This document shows, piece after piece, positions 1 to 7,485 of a stretch of DNA of 30,653 bases. Within the stretch, counting starts at the first letter, position 1, and the number at the start of each line of letters is the position of its first letter. The notes under the pieces were generated by a model, which was not told the DNA's origin, did not search any database, and saw nothing but the letters and a program-made list of their open reading frames with translations. The translations under genes were made by a program, and so were the position numbers. The stretch is taken from IMG/VR virus record IMGVR_UViG_3300035212_000664, positions 1-30,653 of that record. One strand, given 5' to 3'. This DNA is from a virus.

Positions 1-402
1 GATAACAATATTTTTTACTTCGTTATCTTTAATGATTGCTGATTTTGGCATCCAAAAATCATAAGTTGTGTCCCCTGAGAATATTTTACCCCAAATGTGA
101 TAAGATTTATCTTTTTCTACCAAAAGTTTTTCAACATAAATTTCTTTTGGTTCTTTGGTGTACATCTTATCTTCCATTAACTTTTTGCCAAAGTATGAAT
201 CTAACTTAACCCATTTTTTGGCAACTTTTGGTTGTACCTCATGATAATTAATAATATAGTCGGATTGTGGTCTTGTGGGGATAAAAGACTTGCTATTTTG
301 TTTTTTGTGTTTTAAATTTAGGATGTAGTTATTTGACCCTACATAATTGTCTAAAATTAAAAGGGCTTTGGACTCAGGTGTTTTTGATACGACATCTTCC
401 AT
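1..402 (-). CDS. N-terminal part of unrecognised phage protein (possibly helicase N-terminus)
   Basis: An open frame runs from an ATG at 402 on the minus strand to the window edge without a stop (134 codons), so the C-terminus is missing. The protein starts MEDVVSKTPESKALLILDNY and contains KKWVKLDSYFGKKL and EKLLVEKDKSYHIWGKIF, a mixed alpha/beta, lysine-rich sequence. No catalytic motif lies in the visible part. The pattern resembles, from memory only, the region that precedes the Walker A motif in some phage SNF2-type helicases; this is a weak guess. It is transcribed divergently from the tail genes, with TATAAATA on its own strand (447-454) 45 bases upstream of the start. The lack of in-frame stops and codon use like that of its neighbours make the reading frame itself solid. 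Confidence 0.7.
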   Translation of the reverse strand, partial: MEDVVSKTPESKALLILDNYVGSNNYILNLKHKKQNSKSFIPTRPQSDYIINYHEVQPKVAKKWVKLDSYFGKKLMEDKMYTKEPKEIYVEKLLVEKDKSYHIWGKIFSGDTTYDFWMPKSAIIKDNEVKNIVI

Positions 403-407
403 TATTA

Positions 408-415
408 TATAAATA
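408..415 (+). promoter_or_regulatory. TATAAATA element, candidate late promoter
   Basis: TATAAATA on the plus strand is an exact match to the T4 late-promoter -10 octamer and lies 42 bases before the gp14-like start at 458. A mirror copy on the other strand (447-454) faces the opposite gene. No -35 element is evident, as expected for T4 late promoters. The surroundings are nearly all A/T, so chance occurrence is possible. Confidence 0.4.
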
Positions 416-446
416 ATAATAAAATAAAAGAAAAAATCAATCAAAG

Positions 447-454
447 TATTTATA
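447..454 (-). promoter_or_regulatory. TATAAATA element on minus strand, candidate late promoter
   Basis: The plus strand reads TATTTATA; read on the minus strand it is TATAAATA, 44 bases upstream of the minus-strand start at 402. It lies only three bases before the plus-strand ATG at 458, so it more plausibly serves the leftward gene. Read on the plus strand it also fits the TATTTATA element found before other genes in this window. Confidence 0.35.
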
Positions 455-457
455 GGT

Positions 458-973
458 ATGGCAGATAATAAAGTTCCAATTACTCGTTTAGGTAAGTTTT
501 TTTCAGAACAAGATTTTGATTTGGACATTTCTATGGGTGACGAATGGTTAGGTGGGGATATGAACTTCACTTTAGTTTTATATCGTGTAGATAGACAAAG
601 AACCGTTAATGATGATGTTTATGGTGAAGCGTTAGAAGATGGTATACAATTTTTGGCTCCCGTCGAATTTAAAGGATATGTTCAAATTGAACAACCGGCT
701 AATGCTGATTATGGTGCATCTAAAATTTCACAAACAGAACCAGGAAACATTAAAGTTGGTGTTTACCAAAAACAATTGGATGAATTGGGGATTCAAATTT
801 CCTATGGTGATTATATTGGTTATTATGAAACGGAAACAAGAGTTAGATATTATAGTGTAGTAAATGATGGTCGTGTAGTATCGGATAATAAACACACATA
901 TGGTGGTTATAAACCATTTTATCGTTCTATTATTGGAGCACCTGTCAACGACAATGAATTTAGAGGAATATAA
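458..973 (+). CDS. Neck / head-tail connector protein, gp14-like (tentative)
   Basis: A 171-residue soluble protein with no signal peptide or membrane segment. It has VYGEAL near residue 52, a beta-rich middle (QFLAPVEFKGYVQIEQP), then LDELGIQISYGDYIGYYETE and a closing segment with hTYGGYKPFYRSI and NEFRGI. T4-type gp14 neck proteins share an early FGE/YGE followed by a GD-x-I segment, and this protein sits directly upstream of a gp15-like tail terminator, as gene 14 does of gene 15 in T4. It is shorter than T4 gp14 (256 aa). It should act where the portal/neck meets the tail. The gene is followed two bases later by the next ATG (976), implying one transcript and coupled translation. A different connector or completion protein remains possible because the similarity is by pattern only. 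Confidence 0.5.
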   Translation: MADNKVPITRLGKFFSEQDFDLDISMGDEWLGGDMNFTLVLYRVDRQRTVNDDVYGEALEDGIQFLAPVEFKGYVQIEQPANADYGASKISQTEPGNIKVGVYQKQLDELGIQISYGDYIGYYETETRVRYYSVVNDGRVVSDNKHTYGGYKPFYRSIIGAPVNDNEFRGI

Positions 974-975
974 GT

Positions 976-2205
976 ATGGCATTACCTAAAAAAATAAAAA
1001 ACTATTTACCGTTAACACCTGAAAAGGTTGGTCGAGAAAGAAGACAACAGATGTTGGATGATATAACCGAACATGGCACTTTTTTACCTAAAGGTGTTTT
1101 ACATGCAGATTTAGATAGGGGTATGTTAGATTTTGTTAAAGATACTCTACTATTAGTTGTAGATGAAAAAACGGTACCAACAATAGATAAAATAATAACA
1201 AACCAAAACTGGTCACAATTTGTTGAGTCTTGGAATTTTCAAGATTTAGATAGTAATGTTTCATTACCCTTTATTGCGACGGTAAGAATGCCAGAAGTTA
1301 AATATGGAACATTTCAAGGAGGTGCTGCAAATATACCTAATAGAAGACAATTCTTTTATTATACCGTACCAACATGGGACGGACAAAGAAAAGGTGCTGA
1401 TGTTTATAAAATACCACAACCAATTCCCGTTGATATAACATTTAATATAAAATTATTCTGTAATAGAATGAGAGAGTTAAATGAGTTCAATAAGATTGTT
1501 ATGCAGACTTTTACATCAAAACAGGCGTATACACAAATTAAAGGGCACTTTATTCCAATAACTTTGGATAGTGTTGCTGATGAATCAGCAAAAGATTTAG
1601 AAAAAAGAAAATATTATATTGCAAATTATACTTTTGTCATGAAAGGTTTATTAATTGATGAAGAAGAGTTTCAAATTTCACCGGCAATTACAAGACAGGT
1701 AACTATGTTTGAAGTGGACACAAAAACAAGAGGAAGAAAAGTTACACCACAACCACCAAGACCAAATAGTTTTGATTTAGATTTAACTTTTGTTAGTGGA
1801 GTAACACAATTAAGTGAGGTTTTTAGGTATACTGCAGATTTAAAAGTTACTGAACAACAAAACCTAACCAATTGTTATAATGCGACTTACACCGCAATTA
1901 CAAATACAAATTTAACTTATACTAATTGTTCTGGTACCGTAGTAACATCCGCATTAACAACAGGTAATACAAACACGATATGTGTTAAAGGAGGTACCGT
2001 ACCGTCTTTTTCAAATGTGACAGGTGCCACGTACAACACTGGTTTATCTTGTGCCACAGGGTATTCGGTTTATATTAATGGTAACTACGTTGGAGATGAT
2101 TTAGAATTGATACAAATAAATGATGGTGACACTTTATCGGTAACGGTGTATAAAAATGATAACACAAAAACTTCAACAATAAAAACAACCGCATACTTGG
2201 TTTAA
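976..2205 (+). CDS. Tail sheath stabiliser / tail terminator, gp15-like, with C-terminal Cys module
   Basis: A 409-residue protein. Residues 1-260 resemble T4 gp15, which caps the tail tube and sheath and binds the neck: a strand-rich core has QPIPVDITFNIKLFCNRMRE, a helix, then KRKYYIANYTFVMKGLLID, recalling the gp15 pattern of a LFxR strand and a final basic-hydrophobic strand. T4 gp15 is 272 aa, so about 110-140 residues are extra. This extension (about 295-409) is Thr/Asn-rich and holds a four-cysteine module (C300, C318, C336, C359, with TNCSGT and ICVKGGT). A closely similar module occurs in the 2148-aa baseplate protein. A final segment (about 363-409) looks like a small beta domain. 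The gene follows the gp14-like gene by two bases and its stop abuts a convergent small gene. The gp15 assignment rests on pattern and gene order. Confidence 0.55.
   Translation: MALPKKIKNYLPLTPEKVGRERRQQMLDDITEHGTFLPKGVLHADLDRGMLDFVKDTLLLVVDEKTVPTIDKIITNQNWSQFVESWNFQDLDSNVSLPFIATVRMPEVKYGTFQGGAANIPNRRQFFYYTVPTWDGQRKGADVYKIPQPIPVDITFNIKLFCNRMRELNEFNKIVMQTFTSKQAYTQIKGHFIPITLDSVADESAKDLEKRKYYIANYTFVMKGLLIDEEEFQISPAITRQVTMFEVDTKTRGRKVTPQPPRPNSFDLDLTFVSGVTQLSEVFRYTADLKVTEQQNLTNCYNATYTAITNTNLTYTNCSGTVVTSALTTGNTNTICVKGGTVPSFSNVTGATYNTGLSCATGYSVYINGNYVGDDLELIQINDGDTLSVTVYKNDNTKTSTIKTTAYLV
1873..2052 (+). other. Four-cysteine TCSG module, copy A (within gp15-like gene)
   Basis: Residues 300-359 of the gp15-like protein. 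Cysteines are spaced 18, 18 and 23 residues apart, with the core motifs YTNCSGTVVT, TNTICVKGGT and PSF. Copy B lies at 13807-13995 with spacing 19, 18 and 25. The module is probably a small beta-sandwich appended to virion proteins; its function is unknown. Confidence 0.6.
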
Positions 2206-2355
2206 TTATTCTCCGTATAGGTCTTTTTTCTTCTCACAATTTTTTTTAATAAGATTTTCTAAAAACTTATACATTTTAAGTCCGTTATCTTCACAATACT
2301 TTTTTAATAGTTCGTGACTTTCTTCCGATATTTTTAAGTTTTTTATTTTTTTCAT
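2206..2355 (-). CDS. Small ribbon-helix-helix-like protein (49 aa)
   Basis: A 49-residue ORF on the minus strand, starting at the ATG at 2355: MKKIKNLKISEESHELLKKY continuing through GLKMYKFLENLIKKNC to KDLYGE. It predicts as one short strand (NLKIS) followed by two helices, the arrangement of CopG/Arc-type ribbon-helix-helix DNA-binding proteins; short phage proteins of this form are common. A DNA-binding role is an inference. It is convergent with the gp15-like gene: the two stop codons are adjacent and together spell the palindrome TAATTA (2203-2208). It interrupts an otherwise one-directional tail gene cluster, suggesting separate timing of expression. TATATAAT on its strand (2364-2371) lies just upstream of its start. 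Confidence 0.7.
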   Translation of the reverse strand: MKKIKNLKISEESHELLKKYCEDNGLKMYKFLENLIKKNCEKKKDLYGE

Positions 2356-2363
2356 AGTGTGAA

Positions 2364-2371
2364 ATTATATA
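2364..2371 (-). promoter_or_regulatory. Possible -10 element for the small minus-strand gene
   Basis: TATATAAT on the minus strand lies eight bases upstream of the ATG at 2355. It sits downstream of the hairpin at 2379-2405, so a transcript from here would escape that terminator. A transcript starting here would be nearly leaderless. Only the sequence match supports it. Confidence 0.25.
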
Positions 2372-2378
2372 GGCAGAA

Positions 2379-2405
2379 AAAAGGTAGAATTTTTTCTTAC
2401 CTTTT
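2379..2405. terminator. Bidirectional hairpin terminator candidate
   Basis: AAAAGGTA pairs with TACCTTTT (8 bp) around a T-rich loop. The stem is preceded by an A run (T run on the minus strand) and its right arm ends in four T. It could end rightward transcription from the gp14/gp15 genes and leftward transcription before the small minus-strand gene. Confidence 0.45.
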
Positions 2406-2449
2406 GATAAATATTACGCTAGGGGAAAGTTTTTTGTGTTTTAACAAGG

Positions 2450-2457
2450 TATTTATA
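2450..2457 (+). promoter_or_regulatory. TATTTATA element before sheath gene
   Basis: TATTTATA followed by an A-rich stretch lies 33 bases upstream of the sheath ATG. It is one member of a recurring TATTTATWA family found before genes at 5772, 6902, 8405, 10393, 24471 and 28963. Its role as a phage promoter is an inference from recurrence and position. Confidence 0.4.
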
Positions 2458-2490
2458 TAATAAAATAAAAATTTAAATACTAATTAAAAC

Positions 2491-5400
2491 ATGGCATCAT
2501 CTAACAAAGTTTTTGTTTCACCTGGAGTTTATACATCCGAAAGAGACTTAACGTTTGTTGCACAGAGTGTGGGTGTAACAACATTGGGAGTTGTAGGGGA
2601 AACGCTACAAGGACCAGCTTTCGAACCAATTTTTATTACAAATTTTGACGAATTCCAAGTCTATTTTGGAGGAACTAGTCCTGAAAAATTTGTAAACACA
2701 CAAATACCTAAATATGAATTAGGATATATTACTAAAGCATATTTACAACAATCAAATCAATTGTTTGTTACAAGAGTACTTGGATTGTCAGGTTACGATG
2801 CGGGACCATCTTGGTCTATTACAACAATCGCTAATGTTAATCCGGCAACTATTGCTGCTACAGGTAATACCGGCCCTGTTTATGTTTTATTTACGGGAAC
2901 AACAGGTACAAGTGCAAACGTAACACTTACTAGTGTAGACTCATCATTAAATGTTAATGGTAATTTTTATAATACTTATACGGAATTTAATGGAGGAACA
3001 TCAACAATCAATGATGATTTAACAACATATTTATCTAACCAAATTAATTTGGCTGGTACGGCAGGAACAGGAACAACCTCAACTTTTTGGGGTATTGTTA
3101 GTGGTGGTACATTTAATCTTATCACAGGTGGGTCTGTAAATACAGTGACCGCGTTTACTGAAAACTTTGGGGTAACATCGGCAAGTGGAGGAACATTAAA
3201 CCCAACAACTAGTTCAACTAGTGGTCTTAATGATGCTTGGTTCTATGGTTTATTTAATTACCAAAACGTAGCGACTAATTATTATTATGGACAAGGTTTT
3301 GGTTGTTCGTTAGGATCTTTATCAGGTGCAGGTGGAAACTACTCAGGTTCTGCTAAATTTTACATTACTAACTATTCAGGTACACCTTACACGGCGTACG
3401 ACGAATTAGTAGTAGCAACATTAAGATCTCGAGGTATAACAAATTACAACTCAACACAACACGGACCAAGTTATGAAGTTACAGGTTTAACCGATGTTAA
3501 TATGATTTGTACAGGAGCATATTCGGCGGTAACTAAAAACCCATTCTCACCATTCTCAATTTCAGGGGTTAGTTACGATGGAGATGTTTTTGAATTTGAG
3601 ACATCAATGCAATCAACAGATACAAAATTCATTAGAAAAGTGTTTGGTGGAAGTAACTTTGGTAAAAACAGAACAGAGGTTCCATTATTTGTTGAAGAAA
3701 CATACTCAAGTTTATTATTAACTGGTTATCGAGCGGGCCAAATTAGAGGGTTAAATTGTAATTTAATTGAACTAGACAGTGCAGAATCATTAGATACTGA
3801 TTCAATTGGTTTTTATTTAGAACAATATCAAACACCTGAAACTCCTTTTATGGTTTCAGAACTTAGAGGTAACACAGTTTATAAATTATTTAAATTTGTT
3901 CTTATATCTGATGGTAATAATGCTAACACTCAAGTTAAAATGTCTATTGGTAATATTTCATTTAATAATGGAACATTTGATGTGTTTATTCGTGATTTCT
4001 TTGATAATGACCAAAATGTAAGAGTTATTGAAAGTTTCACAAATTGTTCTATGGATCCAACAAATAACAATTATGTAGCTAATAAAATTGGAACATCAAA
4101 CGGTGAATATCAAGTTAAATCTAAATACGTAATGTTAGAGATGAACGATGAGGCACCAATTGACGCATTACCTTGTGGATTTGAAGGATACATTTCAAGA
4201 GAATATGCAAACGCAACTCCGCCATATGTAAATTATAAAACTAAATATTACACGGCAGGTGAAACTATTTATAACCCACCTTTTGGTTCATCTAACGGTG
4301 GTGATAATCCAGTTATATCAAGTGGTGAAAATGTAAGAAAAGCGTATTTAGGTATTTCTAATATTACAGGTTTTGATTACGACTTCTTCCAATACAAAGG
4401 AAAACAATTACCAGCTAACATTGCGACTGATACTACAGGTATGGCTTGGGGTTATTTAACTAAAGGGTTCCACATGGATAGTGGAGCAACAGTTGTAACA
4501 ATCACTAATGGTTATGCAACATCAGGACAATCAGCATTTGAAGTTGGTGTTGGGTCATTTAATTCTGAACCAACAGATAGTGAAAATCCTTACTACAGAT
4601 TGAATACTCGTAAATTCACAGTACTCGCTTACGGTGGATTTGACGGATGGGATATCTATAGAGAATATAGAACAAATGCTGACACATTCGCATTAGGTCA
4701 AACAGGGTTTAAAAACGGAGCGGCAGCATCAGTAACATACCCAACAGCAACAGGATGGGGAGCATTCAAAGCGATTTCAGGACCTAACCAAGAAAGTTGG
4801 GCAAATACTGACTACTACGCATACAAATGGGGTCAGTCAACTTTTGCAAACCCTGAAGCAACAAACATCAATATATTTGCAACGCCAGGTATTGATTATG
4901 TAAATAACTCAAACTTGGTTGAAGATGCTATTGATATGATTGAAACAGAAAGAGCGGATTCAATCTACATTGCAACAACCCCTGACTTTAATTTGTTCTT
5001 ACCGTCATATCAAGATATTGAAGAAGGTTTAATTTATCCTCAAGAAGTTGTTGATAATTTAGAAAACACTGGAATTGACTCTAACTACACCGCAACTTAT
5101 TACCCTTGGGTATTAACGAGAGATGCTGTTAACAACACACAAATCTATATTCCACCAACATCTGAAGTTGTTAAAAATTTAGCTTTGACTGATAACATAG
5201 CATTCCCTTGGTTTGCATCTGCAGGTTACACAAGAGGTTTAGTAAATGCAATTAGAGCAAGACGTAAGTTAACACAAGACGATAGAGATACTTTATACAA
5301 GGGTAGAATTAACCCAATTGCAACCTTCTCTGATGTTGGTACCGTAATTTGGGGTAACAAAACAATGCAAATTAAAGAATCTGCACTTGACAGAATCAAC

Positions 5401-5700
5401 GTTAGAAGATTGTTGTTACAAGCTCGTAAATTGATTTCAGCGGTAGCGGTTAGATTATTGTTTGAACAAAACGACAACAAAGTTAGACAAGACTTCTTGG
5501 ATTCTGTTAACCCAATTTTGGATTCAATTAGAAGAGATAGAGGTTTAATTGACTTCCGTGTAACGGTTTCAAACACACCTGAAGATTTAGATTCAAATAC
5601 TTTAACAGGTAAAATCTTCTTGAAACCAACAAGAGCGTTAGAATATATAGACATCGAGTTTGTGATTACACCGACTGGGGCATCTTTTGATGACGTATAA
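2491..5700 (+). CDS. Tail sheath protein (gp18-like), enlarged
   Basis: A 1069-residue contractile tail sheath subunit. The N-terminus has the family pattern VSPGVYTSERDLTF and GVVGETLQGPAFEP. The C-terminal region (about 870-1069) has TRDAVNN, IPPTSEVV, FPWFASAGYTRG, NPIATFSDVGTVIWGNKT and the closing strand FLKPTRALEYIDIEFVITP, the part that forms the inner sheath layer and the inter-subunit linkages in T4-type sheaths. T4 gp18 has 659 residues, so this one is about 400 longer. Most of the excess lies in the middle, including a Gly/Ser/Thr/Asn-rich stretch at about 110-300 (nucleotides about 2818-3390) that should be surface exposed, as inserted sheath domains are. It polymerises around the tube and contracts at injection. 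It is preceded by a TATTTATA element and followed by a GC-rich hairpin. Confidence 0.95.
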   Translation: MASSNKVFVSPGVYTSERDLTFVAQSVGVTTLGVVGETLQGPAFEPIFITNFDEFQVYFGGTSPEKFVNTQIPKYELGYITKAYLQQSNQLFVTRVLGLSGYDAGPSWSITTIANVNPATIAATGNTGPVYVLFTGTTGTSANVTLTSVDSSLNVNGNFYNTYTEFNGGTSTINDDLTTYLSNQINLAGTAGTGTTSTFWGIVSGGTFNLITGGSVNTVTAFTENFGVTSASGGTLNPTTSSTSGLNDAWFYGLFNYQNVATNYYYGQGFGCSLGSLSGAGGNYSGSAKFYITNYSGTPYTAYDELVVATLRSRGITNYNSTQHGPSYEVTGLTDVNMICTGAYSAVTKNPFSPFSISGVSYDGDVFEFETSMQSTDTKFIRKVFGGSNFGKNRTEVPLFVEETYSSLLLTGYRAGQIRGLNCNLIELDSAESLDTDSIGFYLEQYQTPETPFMVSELRGNTVYKLFKFVLISDGNNANTQVKMSIGNISFNNGTFDVFIRDFFDNDQNVRVIESFTNCSMDPTNNNYVANKIGTSNGEYQVKSKYVMLEMNDEAPIDALPCGFEGYISREYANATPPYVNYKTKYYTAGETIYNPPFGSSNGGDNPVISSGENVRKAYLGISNITGFDYDFFQYKGKQLPANIATDTTGMAWGYLTKGFHMDSGATVVTITNGYATSGQSAFEVGVGSFNSEPTDSENPYYRLNTRKFTVLAYGGFDGWDIYREYRTNADTFALGQTGFKNGAAASVTYPTATGWGAFKAISGPNQESWANTDYYAYKWGQSTFANPEATNINIFATPGIDYVNNSNLVEDAIDMIETERADSIYIATTPDFNLFLPSYQDIEEGLIYPQEVVDNLENTGIDSNYTATYYPWVLTRDAVNNTQIYIPPTSEVVKNLALTDNIAFPWFASAGYTRGLVNAIRARRKLTQDDRDTLYKGRINPIATFSDVGTVIWGNKTMQIKESALDRINVRRLLLQARKLISAVAVRLLFEQNDNKVRQDFLDSVNPILDSIRRDRGLIDFRVTVSNTPEDLDSNTLTGKIFLKPTRALEYIDIEFVITPTGASFDDV

Positions 5701-5723
5701 TAAAAAACAATAAAAAAATAGAG

Positions 5724-5745
5724 TGGGGGGTAGAAATATCCCCCA
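5724..5745 (+). terminator. GC-rich hairpin after sheath gene (weak terminator or mRNA stabiliser)
   Basis: TGGGGG and CCCCCA form a 6-bp stem with a 10-base loop, about 24 bases after the sheath stop. There is no T run after it, only TTATATATTT, so it may be a weak terminator or a 3' end stabiliser for the abundant sheath mRNA. A TATTTATA element follows at 5751. Confidence 0.4.
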
Positions 5746-5750
5746 TTATA

Positions 5751-5758
5751 TATTTATA
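5751..5758 (+). promoter_or_regulatory. TATTTATA element before the 45-aa gene
   Basis: TATTTATA followed by GAAAAAG, 13 bases before the ATG at 5772. The downstream A-rich context matches the elements at 6862 and 28928. It lies directly after the hairpin, as expected for a new transcription start. Confidence 0.4.
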
Positions 5759-5771
5759 GAAAAAGAAAACC

Positions 5772-5909
5772 ATGAAAATTGAAAAAAAATTAATCAAAGA
5801 ATCTTTAGGGTATACCCAACAAGGTAAAAAAACGTTTTCTAATAAAAAACAAAACATTATCATTACTGAGGCTCAGTTAGAAAAATTATTAGAAAAACTT
5901 AAAAAGTAA
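5772..5909 (+). CDS. Small lysine-rich protein of unknown function (45 aa)
   Basis: A 45-residue ORF, MKIEKKLIKESLGYTQQGKK to a C-terminal helix IIITEAQLEKLLEKLKK. Its stop overlaps the next start (TAATG at 5907-5911), so it is almost certainly translated and coupled to the HAD-family gene. A TATTTATA element and an A-rich leader precede it. I do not recognise the family. An ITEAQ/ITESQ-like motif followed by a short amphipathic helix recurs, from memory, at the ends of structural proteins in phages of Bacteroidota. A partner or regulator of the next gene product is possible, but nothing in the sequence proves it. Confidence 0.65.
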   Translation: MKIEKKLIKESLGYTQQGKKTFSNKKQNIIITEAQLEKLLEKLKK

Positions 5910-6784
5910 TGAACATTAGAAAACACGTTTTTAATTATCTTAATAAGACTAATTTAAATGAAGGTTTCACAGATGAGGGTAGACCTGATACAAAATATTA
6001 TGCATTCGATTGGGATGATAATATTTTATTTATGCCTACCTCAATTATTTTATTGTCTGATAAAGACGATGAGGTCCCAATGTCTACTGAAGACTTTGCT
6101 GAACACAGGCAACAGATAGGTAAAGAACCCTTTAATTATAAGGGGACCGCTATTGTAGATTTTGCACCTAATCCATTTAGAAACTTCAGGTCAGAAGGTG
6201 ATAAGAGATTTGTGTTAGACTCTATGTTAGCTCAACCAGGACCTTCATGGAACGATTTTGTAGAGTGTATTAACGGGGGCTCAATATTTGCAATCATTAC
6301 GGCTAGAGGACACAACCCAAAGACGTTAAGAGAAGCGGTATATAATCTTATTATGGGTAATCATTTAGGTATTAATAGTAAGACATTATCGACTAATCTT
6401 AAAAGGTATCGTAATTTAGGTGGTGATGTTAATGTAGACGGTAAAACCATCACAACCCTTACAAAGAACGAATTAAATGAATATTTGAATTTGTGTCGTT
6501 TTGAACCTGTTACTTTTGGTGACGGAGATGCTTCAAATCCTGAAGAAGGAAAAATTAAAGCGATGAGAAACTTTATTGGTTATTGTAAAGAAATGGCTCA
6601 AGAAATTGGGGAAAAAGCTTTTTTCAAGAATGATATAGTAAATAATGAAATTGAACCTATAATTGGATTTTCAGATGATGATGAAAGAAATATAGAAAAG
6701 ATGAAAGGATTTTTAGAAAAAGAGTATGAAAAAAATCCAGTTAAAACATATTTAACTAAAGGAGGTAATAAAAAAGAAGTTTAA
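5909..6784 (+). CDS. HAD-superfamily hydrolase-like protein
   Basis: A 291-residue protein. Motif I of the HAD fold is YYAFDWDDNILF (D34, D36), giving the nucleophile and acid/base aspartates; motif II is IITARGH (T131); the motif III/IV region holds FGDGDASNPEEGKIKAM (about 203-219; K215 is a candidate lysine) and GFSDDDERNIEKM with three consecutive Asp (256-258). These residues are what the Mg-dependent HAD phosphatases and nucleotidases need, so it is probably active. The substrate is unknown; a polynucleotide 3'-phosphatase or nucleotidase role is possible. A segment at about 45-120 looks like a cap insertion. Its location between sheath and tube genes, translationally coupled to the 45-aa gene, is odd for an enzyme. 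The short N-terminal extension (1-28) ending before the catalytic domain is unexplained. Confidence 0.75.
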   Translation: MNIRKHVFNYLNKTNLNEGFTDEGRPDTKYYAFDWDDNILFMPTSIILLSDKDDEVPMSTEDFAEHRQQIGKEPFNYKGTAIVDFAPNPFRNFRSEGDKRFVLDSMLAQPGPSWNDFVECINGGSIFAIITARGHNPKTLREAVYNLIMGNHLGINSKTLSTNLKRYRNLGGDVNVDGKTITTLTKNELNEYLNLCRFEPVTFGDGDASNPEEGKIKAMRNFIGYCKEMAQEIGEKAFFKNDIVNNEIEPIIGFSDDDERNIEKMKGFLEKEYEKNPVKTYLTKGGNKKEV

Positions 6785-6861
6785 TAATTATTAATTCCGG
6801 TTCTAGTTAAAGAATATTCGAAATAAAAATGGAAGTAAATAGAAAAAAAATAAATACGATA

Positions 6862-6870
6862 TATTTATTA
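6862..6870 (+). promoter_or_regulatory. TATTTATTA element before tail tube gene
   Basis: TATTTATTA followed by GAAAA, 31 bases before the tube ATG. The same extended form (TATTTATTAGAAAA) occurs at 28928-28941 before the helicase gene. It lies in the 117-base gap after the HAD gene, which otherwise shows no feature. Confidence 0.45.
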
Positions 6871-6901
6871 GAAAAATAAAAGAAATTTAAATACACACAA
6901 T

Positions 6902-7390
6902 ATGGCTGATTTATTAATGAAAATGCCCTTTCAGTATGAACCAAAAAGAAAAAATAGGTTTATAATCACTTTCCCTTCTTCTTTGGGAATCAATTCTTGG
7001 TATGTGGAATCCACAACAAGACCAAAAATCGAAATCAAAGAGGTTGAAATACCATTCTTAAATACATCAACATATGTTGCTGGTCGTTTTAATTGGGGAG
7101 CAATTGACGTTACTTTTCGTGACCCAATTGGACCTTCAGCCGCTCAAGCACTTATGGAGTGGGTTCGTTTACATGCTGAATCCGTTACAGGTCGTATGGG
7201 TTATGCTGCAGGTTATAAGAAAGATGTTGATTTAGAAATGTTGGACCCAACAGGTGTGGCCGTTGAAAAGTGGATATTACAAGGTTGTTTTTTAACAAAC
7301 GTAGATTTTGATTCATTAGGATATAGTGAAGACGGATTAATTACAGTTAAAGCGACACTTAGACCTGATAGATGTATCTTGGTATACTAA
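6902..7390 (+). CDS. Tail tube protein (gp19-like)
   Basis: A 162-residue protein, almost exactly the length of T4 gp19 (163 aa). Characteristic parts are FQYEPKRKNRFIITFP at the N-terminus, VESTTRPKIEIKEVEIPFLN, the turn YVAGRFNWGAIDVTFRDPIG, and VEKWILQGCFLTNVDFDSLGYS near the C-terminus. These are the strands and loops of the tube fold that stack as hexameric rings inside the sheath to carry DNA. It is followed by a clear rho-independent terminator (7412-7440), consistent with a highly expressed unit ending here. It has its own upstream TATTTATTA element. Confidence 0.93.
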   Translation: MADLLMKMPFQYEPKRKNRFIITFPSSLGINSWYVESTTRPKIEIKEVEIPFLNTSTYVAGRFNWGAIDVTFRDPIGPSAAQALMEWVRLHAESVTGRMGYAAGYKKDVDLEMLDPTGVAVEKWILQGCFLTNVDFDSLGYSEDGLITVKATLRPDRCILVY

Positions 7391-7411
7391 AATAAAAATA
7401 AAATATTTTCT

Positions 7412-7440
7412 AATCCCATCTATAATAGGTGGGATTTTTT
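7412..7440 (+). terminator. Rho-independent terminator after tail tube gene
   Basis: AATCCCATC pairs with GGTGGGATT (9 bp with one T-G wobble) around a 7-base loop (7421-7427), running directly into six T. It lies 22 bases after the tube stop codon. Confidence 0.85.
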
Positions 7441-7485
7441 ATTTACTAAGAGTTTTAATCGTTTATTTTTTAATAAAAAACAATT

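Noticed and set aside
5226-5654. Minus-strand ORF of 142 codons
   Set aside because: It lies wholly opposite the highly conserved sheath C-terminus and has no family pattern.
5907-5948. L/I-x-E sites near the ends of the 45-aa, HAD and 221-aa proteins as prohead protease cleavage signals
   Set aside because: The motif is short and expected often by chance; these proteins are not shown to be head proteins.
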